Shown: positions 6,718 through 14,802 of the stretch, in pieces | Layout: every line of letters begins with the position of its first letter | How positions within the stretch are numbered: position 1 is the first letter of the stretch | Assembly: GCA_023413015.1 (NCBI GenBank) | Contig: JAEZQR010000155.1 | Span: 1 to 35,823, forward strand | Length of the DNA stretch: 35,823 nt | Origin: Pseudomonadota bacterium | Lineage (GTDB): Bacteria > Pseudomonadota > Alphaproteobacteria > Sphingomonadales > Sphingomonadaceae | Direction: 5' to 3' | Notes under the pieces: model-generated | Told to the model about the DNA's origin: nothing | What the model saw: only the letters and a program-made list of their open reading frames with translations | The model's database searches: none | Translations under genes and position numbers: made by a program

Positions 6718-8031
6718 ATGAAGCTGGCATTTGCGGCCGCCACGGCGCTGCTGCTGACCACCCCGGCGCATGCGGCGCTTTCGGGCGCCGAGAAGCGCAT
6801 GATCGCCACGGTCGACGCCGAGCAGGAACGCTCGGTCGCGCTGCTCGAGAAGCTGGTCAACCAGAACAGCGGCACGATGAACCTCGCGGGCGTCGCCAAG
6901 GTCGGCGAGATGATGCGCGCCGAGCTCGAGCCGCTGGGCTTCGAGGTGGTGTGGAAGCCGCTGCCCGAAACCAAGCGCGCCGGTCACCTGATCGCCACGC
7001 ACAAGGGCAAGCCCGGTACCAAGCGGCTGCTGCTGATCGGCCACCTCGACACGGTGTTCGAGCCCGACTCGCCGTTCCAGACCTTCACGCGCGACGGCGG
7101 CAAGGCGACCGGACCCGGCATCGGCGACAACAAGGGCGGCATGGTGGTGATGCTGTCGGCGCTGCGCGCGATGAAGGACGCCGGCACGCTCAAGGACGCC
7201 AATATCGAAATCGTGCTGACCGGCGACGAGGAGCGCACGGGCGATCCGGTCGAAGCCGCCCGCGCCGATCTGGTCGCGGCCGGCAAGCGCGCCGACGCGG
7301 CGCTCGACTTCGAAGGCCTGTCGCGGATCGACGGGCGCGACATGGGCTCGATCGCCCGCCGTTCCTCGAACAGCTGGCAGCTGCGCACCACCGGCAAGTC
7401 GGGCCATTCGAGCGGCATCTTCGGCGCGAACGTCGGCGATGGCGCGGTGTACGAGCTGGCGCGCATCATCGCCGCCTTCCGCGCCGAGCTGCCCGAACCC
7501 AACCTCACCTTCAACGTCGGGCTGGTGACCGGCGGGGCCACCGCCGAGCTCGATGCCGACGCCGTGCGCGCGACCGCCACCGGCAAGCCCAACATCATCC
7601 CGGCCATCGCCATCGCGCGCGGCGACTTCCGCACCCTGTCCGACGAGCAGACCCAGCGGGTGCGCGCCAAGATGCAGGCGATCGTCGCCAAGAGCCTGCC
7701 CGGCACGTCGGCGACGATCGCGTTCGACGAAGGCTACCCGCCGATGGCGCCGACTGAAGGCAACCGCGCGCTGCTCGCGCGCCTGAACGGCGTCAACAAG
7801 GACATGGGGCTGCCGGCGATGGGCGAACTCGATCCGGCGAAGCGTGGTGCCGGCGACATCGCCTTCGTCGCGCGCGACGTCGATGGTCTCGTCGGCCTCG
7901 GCACCGCCAGCACCGGCGACCACGCACCGGGCGAGACGGTCGACCTCACCAGCATTCCCAAGCAGGCCAAGCGCGCCGCCATCCTGATGTCGCGCCTGAG
8001 CCGCGAGAAGAGCGCGAAGCAGGCCCGCTGA
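6718..8031 (+). CDS. Exported M20 family zinc carboxypeptidase (carboxypeptidase G2-like)
   Basis: A 437-residue metallopeptidase of the M20/M25/M40 group that would remove C-terminal residues such as glutamate from short peptides or amide-linked compounds. An N-terminal signal peptide ends at PAHA-A (about residue 19), so it acts in the periplasm. Zinc ligands and catalytic residues fit the family: His109 and Asp111 in GHLDTV, bridging Asp137 in GIGDNKGG, Glu171 (general base) and Glu172 in TGDEERTG, Glu199 in LDFEG, and the late His in GDHAPGE. GGAGGG at 6705-6710 sets the start. A long hairpin follows the stop. No partner genes indicate its substrate. Confidence 0.94.
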   Translation: MKLAFAAATALLLTTPAHAALSGAEKRMIATVDAEQERSVALLEKLVNQNSGTMNLAGVAKVGEMMRAELEPLGFEVVWKPLPETKRAGHLIATHKGKPGTKRLLLIGHLDTVFEPDSPFQTFTRDGGKATGPGIGDNKGGMVVMLSALRAMKDAGTLKDANIEIVLTGDEERTGDPVEAARADLVAAGKRADAALDFEGLSRIDGRDMGSIARRSSNSWQLRTTGKSGHSSGIFGANVGDGAVYELARIIAAFRAELPEPNLTFNVGLVTGGATAELDADAVRATATGKPNIIPAIAIARGDFRTLSDEQTQRVRAKMQAIVAKSLPGTSATIAFDEGYPPMAPTEGNRALLARLNGVNKDMGLPAMGELDPAKRGAGDIAFVARDVDGLVGLGTASTGDHAPGETVDLTSIPKQAKRAAILMSRLSREKSAKQAR

Positions 8032-8039
8032 TCGGATCG

Positions 8040-8080
8040 CCACGGGTGCGGCAGGGCGCTACCGCCTGCCGCACCCGTGG
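8040..8080. terminator. Strong hairpin after the peptidase gene, no U-tract
   Basis: A perfect 16-bp stem: CCACGGGTGCGGCAGG (8040-8055) pairs with CCTGCCGCACCCGTGG (8065-8080), with a 9-base loop. It starts nine bases after the M20 peptidase stop and ends 33 bp before the lipid kinase. The position fits a terminator, but the sequence after it (AACCTTCCGG) has no T-run, so efficiency is uncertain. Confidence 0.7.
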
Positions 8081-8113
8081 AACCTTCCGGCGGGTCGCTC
8101 CATTCGCTGAGGC

Positions 8114-9070
8114 ATGGGCGACGATACGCACCCGGAACCTGGCCGCGACGTTTCATCATCCCGGACGATCCTCGTCCTGATCAACCAGGCAAGCGGGACC
8201 GCCTCTCGTGCTGACGATGACCTGGACGAGCAGATCGGGCGCGCGTTCGCCGCCGCGGGGCAGGCAGCCGAGGTGCGTCCTGTCTCCCCGGAAGAACTGG
8301 CACCCACCGCGGAAGCCGCTATCGGGCGCTACCGCGCCGTCGTCATGGCCGGCGGCGACGGCAGCGTCAGCACCGTGGCCAATGCGCTCGCCGGCTCCGG
8401 AACGCCGCTCGGCGTGCTGCCGCTGGGGACCCTCAACCATTTCGCCGGCGACCTCGGCATGCCGACGGACCTCGATGCCGCGGTACAGGCGCTCGCCAAC
8501 GGGCAGATCAGGCGGATCGATGCCGGCGAGGTGAACGGCCGGCTCTTCGTCAACAACAGCTCGGTCGGCATCTACACCGACATGGTCGAGGATCGGGACC
8601 GGCAATGCCGGGAGCGTGGGCGTGCCAAGTGGCTCGCGATGGTGATCGCCACGTGGCGCGCCTTGCTCCATTACCGACGACAGCGCCTCACGATCGGCAT
8701 CGCCGGGCGCGAGTGGCGAGGACGCACGTCGCTGCTGTTCGTCGGCAACAACAGCTACAAGCTGAGCTTCCCGCACATGGGCGCCCGCACGCGCCTCGAC
8801 GGTGGCACCCTCTGCCTGTTCGCCGTGCTCGGCCGCGGCTGGCGGCTCGTGAGACTCGCGCTGCGCGCCCTGATCGGCACGGCGGACGCCGATCGCGAAT
8901 TCAGGCGCTTCGACGACCTCGACGAGGTCACCATCTCAAGCCGCCAGCAGCGACTGTCGGTGGCGATCGACGGCGAGGTGACCCTGATGGAAACGCCGCT
9001 CCGCTACCGCAGCCGCCCCGCCGCCCTGACCGTTATCGCGCCGCCGGCTAACGCTGCCGCCCAAGCCTAG
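8114..9070 (+). CDS. Diacylglycerol kinase family lipid kinase (YegS/BmrU-like)
   Basis: A 318-residue lipid or sphingoid-base kinase of the DAGK catalytic family, which moves the ATP gamma-phosphate to a lipid hydroxyl at the inner membrane face. The nucleotide-binding signature GGDGS is at residues 80-84, followed by LPLGTLNHFAGDLGMP. The N-terminal NQASGTA corresponds to the family's NPxSG block. The C-terminal beta-sandwich half ends normally. In a sphingolipid-making bacterium a sphingoid substrate is possible, but sequence cannot separate that from diacylglycerol. GAGG lies very close to the ATG, and there is no better in-frame start. The stop overlaps that of the convergent HAD gene. 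Confidence 0.92.
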   Translation: MGDDTHPEPGRDVSSSRTILVLINQASGTASRADDDLDEQIGRAFAAAGQAAEVRPVSPEELAPTAEAAIGRYRAVVMAGGDGSVSTVANALAGSGTPLGVLPLGTLNHFAGDLGMPTDLDAAVQALANGQIRRIDAGEVNGRLFVNNSSVGIYTDMVEDRDRQCRERGRAKWLAMVIATWRALLHYRRQRLTIGIAGREWRGRTSLLFVGNNSYKLSFPHMGARTRLDGGTLCLFAVLGRGWRLVRLALRALIGTADADREFRRFDDLDEVTISSRQQRLSVAIDGEVTLMETPLRYRSRPAALTVIAPPANAAAQA

Positions 9071-9705
9071 CCGGCGAACGCCAGACCTGTCGCTGCCGAC
9101 AGCTCCGCCAGCGCCTGCTCGACGCCCGACACCTTGATCGCCCGCATGCCGAGCGCGGCGGCCGGCTTGCAGTTGATGCCGAGGTCGTCGAGGTAGACAC
9201 ACGCCTCCGGCGCGACGCCCAAACGCTCGCACATCATCAGGTAGATGCGCGGGTCGGGCTTGCGCACGCCGGCCTTCGAGCTTTCGATCACCTCGTCGAA
9301 CAGCGCGAGCACGTCCGCCACCGCCGCCAGTCGCGTAACGGCGCCGGGGCTGTGGTGCGTCACCATGTTGTTGGTGATGCAGCCGACCTTGAAGTGCCGC
9401 TTGCAGGTCTGGAGTGCCGCGACCATCGCCGGGCGCAGCTCGCCCGACAGCAGCGGCAGCACCTCGCGTCCCGGCACGGGATGGCCGAGTGCGGTCGACT
9501 CCGCGAGGAACAGCGCGTCGAAACCGGCGGCGTCGATCTCGTTGCGCTCGAACAGCGCCCAGGCGTTGCCGTCCGGATTGGTCGAATTGACCCGGCGGAT
9601 GAGGTTTTCGGGCAGGCCGTTCCGCGCCTCGTAATGCGCGAACGCCTCGAACGGCGAGGAGGTGAGGACGCCGCCGAAGTCCCAGATGACCGCTTCGATC
9701 GCCAT
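9067..9705 (-). CDS. HAD family hydrolase (subfamily IA phosphatase-like)
   Basis: A 212-residue haloacid-dehalogenase-fold enzyme. Motif I is IWDFGGVLTSS with nucleophile Asp9. The usual second Asp two residues later is Gly, as in YihX-like and epoxide-hydrolase N-domain relatives. Motif II is the Thr in CITNN, motif III the Lys in KAGVRKPDP, and motif IV the Asp pair in YLDDLGINC. Loss of the second Asp makes a standard phosphatase acid/base role doubtful. The gene follows the SDR gene by nine bases on the same strand and is almost certainly cotranscribed with it. Its TAG overlaps the TAG of the convergent lipid kinase within one CTAG. Confidence 0.92.
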   Translation of the reverse strand: MAIEAVIWDFGGVLTSSPFEAFAHYEARNGLPENLIRRVNSTNPDGNAWALFERNEIDAAGFDALFLAESTALGHPVPGREVLPLLSGELRPAMVAALQTCKRHFKVGCITNNMVTHHSPGAVTRLAAVADVLALFDEVIESSKAGVRKPDPRIYLMMCERLGVAPEACVYLDDLGINCKPAAALGMRAIKVSGVEQALAELSAATGLAFAG

Positions 9706-9714
9706 GCCGCCCGC

Positions 9715-10515
9715 CTACTGTGCCGTGAGGCCGCCGTCGACGACCATCTCGGACCCGGTCATGAACGCCGCGGCGTCGGAGGCGAGGAACAGCACGGCGT
9801 TGGCGATGTCGACCGGCGCGCCGATCCGGCCCAGCGGATGGGCGGCTGCCACCCGCACGCGCAGCTCGTTATCGCCGCCGGGTTGCACCGCGGCGATGCC
9901 GGCCATCAGCTCCTCGTACATCGGCGTCTCGATCACGCCCGGATGCACCGAGTTGACGCGGATGTTGAGCCCGCCCGCCGCGCATTCGAGCGCGGCCGAC
10001 TTGGTCATCAGCCGCACCGCCCCCTTCGAGGCGTTGTAGGCGATGGTGCCCGGCTGGCCGACGATGCCGGCGACCGAGGACAGGTTGACGATCGCGCCGC
10101 CGCCCGGCCAGCGGCTCGAACGCTTGGCGATCACCGGGATCGCCGCCTTCAGCCCCAGGAACACGCCGTCGACGTTGATCGACTGCACGCGCCGGAAATC
10201 GTCGAGCGAGGTCTGGAGGAGCGGGCGGCTGAGATAGATGCCGGCATTGTTGACGAGGATGTCGAGCCCGCCGAGCTCCACCTCGCACGCCGCCACCGCT
10301 GCGGACCAATCGGCCTCGCTGGTGACGTCATGGCGGCGGAAGCGCACATTTGCTCCACTGGTGGACAGCCGCTCCGCCTGCGCAGCGCCATCCGCCTCCA
10401 GCACGTCGGTGATCATCACCGCCGCGCCCGCCTCGCTCAATGCCTTGGCGATCGCGGCGCCCAGTCCGCGCGCGCCTCCCGTCACCAGCGCCACGCGCCC
10501 ATCCAGCCGATGCAT
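9715..10515 (-). CDS. SDR family NAD(P)-dependent dehydrogenase
   Basis: A 266-residue classical short-chain dehydrogenase/reductase that interconverts an alcohol and a ketone using NAD(H) or NADP(H). The cofactor loop is TGGARGLG (12-19), NNAG is at 89-92, the catalytic Ser lies in NLSSVAG (about 146), and Tyr160 and Lys164 are in YNASK. Asp37, at the end of the second strand (VMITD), favours NAD(H). The C-terminus with a GG motif (MVVDGGL) is typical. GGAGGG lies before the ATG. It is divergent from the Rieske oxygenase and upstream of the HAD gene, so it may process the oxygenase product (inferred from position). The precise substrate is not visible. Confidence 0.95.
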   Translation of the reverse strand: MHRLDGRVALVTGGARGLGAAIAKALSEAGAAVMITDVLEADGAAQAERLSTSGANVRFRRHDVTSEADWSAAVAACEVELGGLDILVNNAGIYLSRPLLQTSLDDFRRVQSINVDGVFLGLKAAIPVIAKRSSRWPGGGAIVNLSSVAGIVGQPGTIAYNASKGAVRLMTKSAALECAAGGLNIRVNSVHPGVIETPMYEELMAGIAAVQPGGDNELRVRVAAAHPLGRIGAPVDIANAVLFLASDAAAFMTGSEMVVDGGLTAQ

Positions 10516-10549
10516 CCGTCCCTCCGATCCCTGGGGTCGCCCTCGGCGA

Positions 10550-10589
10550 GACTAGACCGGATTTCGGCGCGGGGGACTTAGCTCTAGTC
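10550..10589. promoter_or_regulatory. Widely spaced inverted repeat in the SDR/Rieske divergent promoter region
   Basis: GACTAGA (10550-10556) and TCTAGTC (10583-10589) are perfect complements 26 bp apart, with half-site centres 33 bp apart, about three helical turns. CTAG is rare in such genomes, so two matching CTAG-containing half-sites between divergent genes are unlikely to be chance. It is a candidate operator pair. Confidence 0.4.
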
Positions 10590-10631
10590 GCAGGGCTTGC
10601 CGGCTCCGGCAGGGCGGCATAGCGTCGGCGC

Positions 10632-11819
10632 ATGACACAGGTAGCCCGGCCGGCCCGAAGCGAAGACATCGATCCCGACGAGGGCTGGAGCCTGCCCGGG
10701 TGGCTCTATGCCGACCCCGAATATTTCGCGGTCGAGATGGAGCGCGTGATCCGCCCGTCATGGCAAGTCGTCTGCCATGAAAGCGACGTGCCGAACCCCG
10801 GCGACTGGCATGCGCTCGAACTGCTCGGCGAGCGGCTGATCGTCGTGCGCGGCGAGGACGGACGCCTGCGTGCCTTCGCCAACGTCTGTCGCCACCGCGC
10901 GATGCGGCTGGTCGAAGGGCAGAGCGGCTGCGCCAAAAAGCTCGTCTGTCCCTACCACGCCTGGACCTATGACCTCGATGGGCGGCTGACCGGCGTGCCG
11001 ATGAAGCGCGACTATCCGGGCCTGCGGCTCGAAGATCATGGCCTCGCGACCTATGATCTCGACCTGTGGCGCGGCTTCGTTTTCGTGCGGTTGGCCGGCT
11101 CCGGCCCGAGCGTCGCGGAGATGATGGCGCCTTACGACGCCGAGGTCGCGCCCTATCGTTTCGAGGACATGAAGGCGTTGGGGCGCGTCACGCTGCGTCC
11201 GCGCGCGGTGAACTGGAAGAATGTCGCCGACAATTATTCGGACGGCCTCCACATCGCGGTCGCCCATCCGGGTCTCAAGCGCCTGCTCGGGCGCAGCTAC
11301 GGCATCGAGGCGAACGCGAACGTCGACAAGATGTGGGGCGAGATCGCCGAGGCGCCGTCGGCGAACTGGTCGGAACGCCTCTATCAACGCCTGCTCCCGC
11401 GCGTCGCGCATCTGCCCGATGACGCACAGCGCCGCTGGCTCTACTTCAAGCTCTGGCCCAACGTCGCCTTCGACATCTACCCCGACCAGATCGACTTCAT
11501 GCAGTTCCTGCCCGTGTCCCCCACCGAGACGCTGATCCGCGAAATCTCCTATGCGCTCCCCGACGACCGTCGCGAGATGCGCGCCGCGCGCTATCTCAAC
11601 TGGCGTATCAACCGGCAGGTGAACGCGGAGGACACCTGGCTCATCACCGGCGTGCAGCAGGGGATGGCATCGTCGAGCTATTCGGTCGGTCCCTTGGGCG
11701 AGAGCGAGCTGTGCCTGCGCAGCTTCGCGCGCCGCCTGCGCCACCTGATCCCCGAGGCGCGGCTGCACCAGCCGCCGCCGCCGGGCTGGAGCCAGCGTCC
11801 GCCGGTGAGGGCCGCGTGA
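10632..11819 (+). CDS. Rieske non-heme iron oxygenase, alpha-subunit type
   Basis: A 395-residue aromatic-ring-hydroxylating-type oxygenase. The Rieske cluster ligands are Cys86, His88, Cys106 and His109 with the exact C-x-H-x17-C-x2-H spacing. The mononuclear iron site shows Asp204, His207 and His212 in NYSDGLHIAVAHP, and a later EDTWLITGVQQ supplies the expected acidic ligand. It would insert oxygen into, or demethylate, an organic substrate using electrons from a ferredoxin/reductase not encoded nearby. No small beta subunit is present, so it probably resembles the homotrimeric alpha-only class. Its TGA overlaps the ATG of the next gene by one base, showing coupling to the flavoprotein. 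Confidence 0.94.
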   Translation: MTQVARPARSEDIDPDEGWSLPGWLYADPEYFAVEMERVIRPSWQVVCHESDVPNPGDWHALELLGERLIVVRGEDGRLRAFANVCRHRAMRLVEGQSGCAKKLVCPYHAWTYDLDGRLTGVPMKRDYPGLRLEDHGLATYDLDLWRGFVFVRLAGSGPSVAEMMAPYDAEVAPYRFEDMKALGRVTLRPRAVNWKNVADNYSDGLHIAVAHPGLKRLLGRSYGIEANANVDKMWGEIAEAPSANWSERLYQRLLPRVAHLPDDAQRRWLYFKLWPNVAFDIYPDQIDFMQFLPVSPTETLIREISYALPDDRREMRAARYLNWRINRQVNAEDTWLITGVQQGMASSSYSVGPLGESELCLRSFARRLRHLIPEARLHQPPPPGWSQRPPVRAA

Positions 11820-13435
11820 TGGCCGGCAAGCGCTACGATGCCGTCGTCATCGGCGGCGGCCACAACGGGCTGACCTGTGCCTTCTATCTCGCCCGCAAGG
11901 GTCTGAGCGTGCGCGTGCTCGAACGCCGCCACATCGTCGGCGGTGCGGCGGTCACCGAGGAATTCCACCCCGGCTTCCGCAATTCGGTGGCGAGTTACAC
12001 GGTGAGCCTGCTCAACCCCAAGGTGATCCGCGACATGCGGCTGACCGAGCGGGGCTTGCGCGTGCTCAACCGGCCGGTGTCGAACTTCCTGCCACAGCCC
12101 GACGGCCGCTACCTGCTGCTCGGCGGCGGGCTGGAGCGCACGCAGGCCGAGTTCCGCAAATTCTCCGCGCGCGACGCCGAGACGCTGCCCGCCTATTACG
12201 ACGCGCTGGAAACCGTTGCCGACGTGCTGCGCGACATGGTGCTGCGCACGCCGCCCGACGCCGACGGCGGCGTCATGTCGCTGCTGCGCGCGGTGGGGCA
12301 GGGGCGGCGGCTCGCCAGGCTCCCGCTGGCCGAGCAGCGCGACGTGCTCGACCTCTTCGCCAAGAGCGCCCGCGCCGTGCTCGACGGCTGGTTCGAGAGC
12401 GAGGCGGTCAAGGCCGCCTTCGGCTTCGATGCCGTGGTCGGCAACTACGCCAGCCCCGACACGCCGGGCTCCGCCTATGTCCTCCTCCATCACGTCTTCG
12501 GCGAAGCGAACGGCGTGAAAGGGGCCTGGGGGCATGCGGTCGGCGGCATGGGCTCGATCACCCGGGCCATGCGTGAGGCCTGCGAGGAAGCGGGCGTCGA
12601 GATCAGCACCGAGGCGCCGGTCGCGCAGGTGCTGGTCGACAACGGCCGTGCGGTCGGCGTGCGGCTGGAATCGGGCGAGGAAGTATTCGCCCGCGTGGTC
12701 GCGGCGAACGTCGGGCCGAAGCTGCTTTACGGGAAGCTGATGGCCGAGGGCGACCTGACCCCCGAATTCCGCCGCCGCGTGCGTGGCTTCAAGGCGGGCT
12801 CCGGCACCTTCCGCATGAACGTCGCGCTTTCGGAGCTGCCGCGCTTCACCGCGCTCCCCGAGCCCGGCGAGCATCTGCAGAGCGGCATCATCATCGCGCC
12901 GACGCTCGACTATATGGACCGCGCTTTCCTCGACGCGAAGCGCGACGGCTGGTCGGCGGAGCCGATCGTCGAGATGCTGATCCCCTCGACCGTCGACGAC
13001 AGCCTGGCACCCGCAGGCGCGCATGTCGCGAGCCTCTTCTGCCAGCAGTTCGCGCCCGAGCTGCCCGCCAAGGACGGAAAACCGCGCAGTTGGGACAACG
13101 AGCGCGAAGCGGCGGCCGACCACATCATCTCGACCGTCGATAAATGGGCGCCGGGCTTCAAGGCGTCGGTGGTGGGCCGGCAGATCCTGTCGCCGCTTGA
13201 TCTCGAGCGCACCTTCGGGCTCGTCGGCGGCGACATCATGCACGGCAACATGTCGCTCGACCAACTCTGGGCGGCGCGTCCCTTCCTCGGCCATGCCGAC
13301 TATCGGGGACCGATCGCCGGCCTCTACATGTGCGGCGCCGGCACCCACCCCGGCGGCGGCGTCACCGGCGCGCCCGGCCACAACGCCGCGCGCGAGATCC
13401 TGTTAGACCGCGGGCGATTCCTTCGCCGCGCCTGA
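11819..13435 (+). CDS. Phytoene dehydrogenase-like FAD oxidoreductase (PYROXD2-like)
   Basis: A 538-residue flavoprotein with an N-terminal dinucleotide-binding fold, VVIGGGHNGLTCAFYLARKG (about residues 9-28), an acidic end in VLERR, and the second FAD motif near the C-terminus, GLYMCGAGTHPGGGVTGAPG. This matches the phytoene desaturase/PYROXD2 family, which oxidises C-C or C-N bonds of lipophilic substrates. The ATG at 11819 shares one base with the stop of the Rieske gene (TGATG); upstream in-frame starts would run into that gene without FAD-fold character. No other carotenoid genes are present, so a carotenoid substrate is unlikely. The 3' end overlaps the convergent permease gene by 33 bp. 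Confidence 0.94.
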   Translation: MAGKRYDAVVIGGGHNGLTCAFYLARKGLSVRVLERRHIVGGAAVTEEFHPGFRNSVASYTVSLLNPKVIRDMRLTERGLRVLNRPVSNFLPQPDGRYLLLGGGLERTQAEFRKFSARDAETLPAYYDALETVADVLRDMVLRTPPDADGGVMSLLRAVGQGRRLARLPLAEQRDVLDLFAKSARAVLDGWFESEAVKAAFGFDAVVGNYASPDTPGSAYVLLHHVFGEANGVKGAWGHAVGGMGSITRAMREACEEAGVEISTEAPVAQVLVDNGRAVGVRLESGEEVFARVVAANVGPKLLYGKLMAEGDLTPEFRRRVRGFKAGSGTFRMNVALSELPRFTALPEPGEHLQSGIIIAPTLDYMDRAFLDAKRDGWSAEPIVEMLIPSTVDDSLAPAGAHVASLFCQQFAPELPAKDGKPRSWDNEREAAADHIISTVDKWAPGFKASVVGRQILSPLDLERTFGLVGGDIMHGNMSLDQLWAARPFLGHADYRGPIAGLYMCGAGTHPGGGVTGAPGHNAAREILLDRGRFLRRA

Positions 13436-14725
13436 CCGGCGCATGAGCCAGTAGACCGGCGCTCCCGCTGCCAGCAGCGCGATGCCCCACAACACGGCTT
13501 CCCGACCGGCGCCGAAGATTGCCCACAGGCTGAAGGTCAGGCCGGCGCCAGCCGTGACTGGCAGAAGCCTATCCGCGCGCAGCAAGCCGCGCCGGCGCAG
13601 CCGGAGCGCCGCACCGCAGACGACGACAAACAGTACGAGGTTCGCGGTCGTCGCCAGCAGCGCCATGAAGGTGAACAGCTCGGCCAGGCTGCGGGCATAG
13701 TTCGCCACCACCAGCAGCGTCGCCAGCCCGCTCGAGACCAGGAGCGCACGCGCCGGCATGCCGGTACGGGTCTGCTTGGCGAACCAGGCGGGGAACACGC
13801 CGTCGCGCGCCATGACGTAGGGCAGCTCGCCCTGGATCAGGATGTAGCCGTTCATCGTGCCGATGCAGCTTACGGCCGCGAAGAGCGCCACCGCTTCGCC
13901 GAAGCCGCTGCCGAGATGGCGGGTGACGGCATCGGCGAGCGGCGCCTGACTGGCGGCGGCCTGCCCCTCGGGGAGGAGCATCAGCACGCTGAGGGTCACT
14001 GCCACGTAGAGCGCGCCGACCGCGACGGCGCCGGCGACCGTTGCGCGCGGGATCGTCCGCGCCGGGTCTTCGATCTTCTCGGACGGCACGCTGGCCGACT
14101 CGATCCCGAGCATCGCCCACAGCGCGAGCGTCGCGGCGGCACTGACGGCGCCGAGCGAAACGGGCTCCCCAGTGATCGGCGGCGGCGTCTCGCCGCCCGC
14201 GAGCAGGACGAGCACCAGAGCCACGACCGCGACCAGCGGCACCAGCTTCAGGAGAACCGTCGCAACCTGCACCTCGCCGGCCGCTCGCGCGCCGCGCAGG
14301 CTGACGGCGGTCAGCAGCCACAGCAGCATGCAGGCCAGCAGCGCGGGCACGCCGGGGGTGGCGCCGATCGCCGGCAGGAAGAGCCCGAGGTAGGATACTG
14401 CCGCGACCGCGATGGCCGCGATGCCGACCCAGACCGAGATCCAGTAGGACCAGATGGTGACGAAAGCGATGCCGGGCCCGAAGGCAGCGCGGGCATAGCC
14501 GTAGGGGCCCGCCTGAGGCATCGCGCGGCCGAGCCCTGCGAACACGAAGGCGACGCAGAGGGCGCCGGCGATGGTCAGGCCCCAGCCGTACACCGCGTTC
14601 CAGCCATAGGGGGCCAGCGTTGCCGGGAGCAGGAAGATGCCCGAGCCGATCATGTTGCCGACGACGAGCGCCGTCGCCATCCAGAAGCCGAGCTTCCGAT
14701 GCACCGAAGCGGTGCTACGCGCCAT
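13403..14725 (-). CDS. APC superfamily amino acid permease
   Basis: A roughly 440-residue inner-membrane transporter with about 12 hydrophobic segments. The first helix carries GNMIGSGIFLLP, the APC-family substrate-binding glycine loop. Later features include ALWAMLGIESASVPSEKIEDPARTIPRA, a helix 6 loop typical of the family, here spanning the region near residues 205-235. The likely substrate is an amino acid or polyamine. I placed the start at the ATG at 14725; an ATG at 14776 would add 17 residues and lies only 26 bp after the emrB stop. A still longer open frame upstream runs through emrB and is not real. It is last in the marR-emrA-emrB direction and may be cotranscribed. Confidence 0.9.
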   Translation of the reverse strand: MARSTASVHRKLGFWMATALVVGNMIGSGIFLLPATLAPYGWNAVYGWGLTIAGALCVAFVFAGLGRAMPQAGPYGYARAAFGPGIAFVTIWSYWISVWVGIAAIAVAAVSYLGLFLPAIGATPGVPALLACMLLWLLTAVSLRGARAAGEVQVATVLLKLVPLVAVVALVLVLLAGGETPPPITGEPVSLGAVSAAATLALWAMLGIESASVPSEKIEDPARTIPRATVAGAVAVGALYVAVTLSVLMLLPEGQAAASQAPLADAVTRHLGSGFGEAVALFAAVSCIGTMNGYILIQGELPYVMARDGVFPAWFAKQTRTGMPARALLVSSGLATLLVVANYARSLAELFTFMALLATTANLVLFVVVCGAALRLRRRGLLRADRLLPVTAGAGLTFSLWAIFGAGREAVLWGIALLAAGAPVYWLMRRSGAAKESPAV

Positions 14726-14802
14726 GAGCCGCCGGTTCCATATCGACAGCCTGCCCGAGAAAGCCGGCGATGTCATCGGCCTCGTCGCGGGCCGGGCCTC
14801 GC

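Noticed and set aside
6634..8043. 469-residue minus-strand open frame
   Set aside because: Antisense to the M20 peptidase, with no recognisable domain and shadow-type composition.
11678..13381. 567-residue minus-strand open frame
   Set aside because: Antisense to the FAD oxidoreductase; no motif, only Arg/Ala/Val/Asp-rich sequence.
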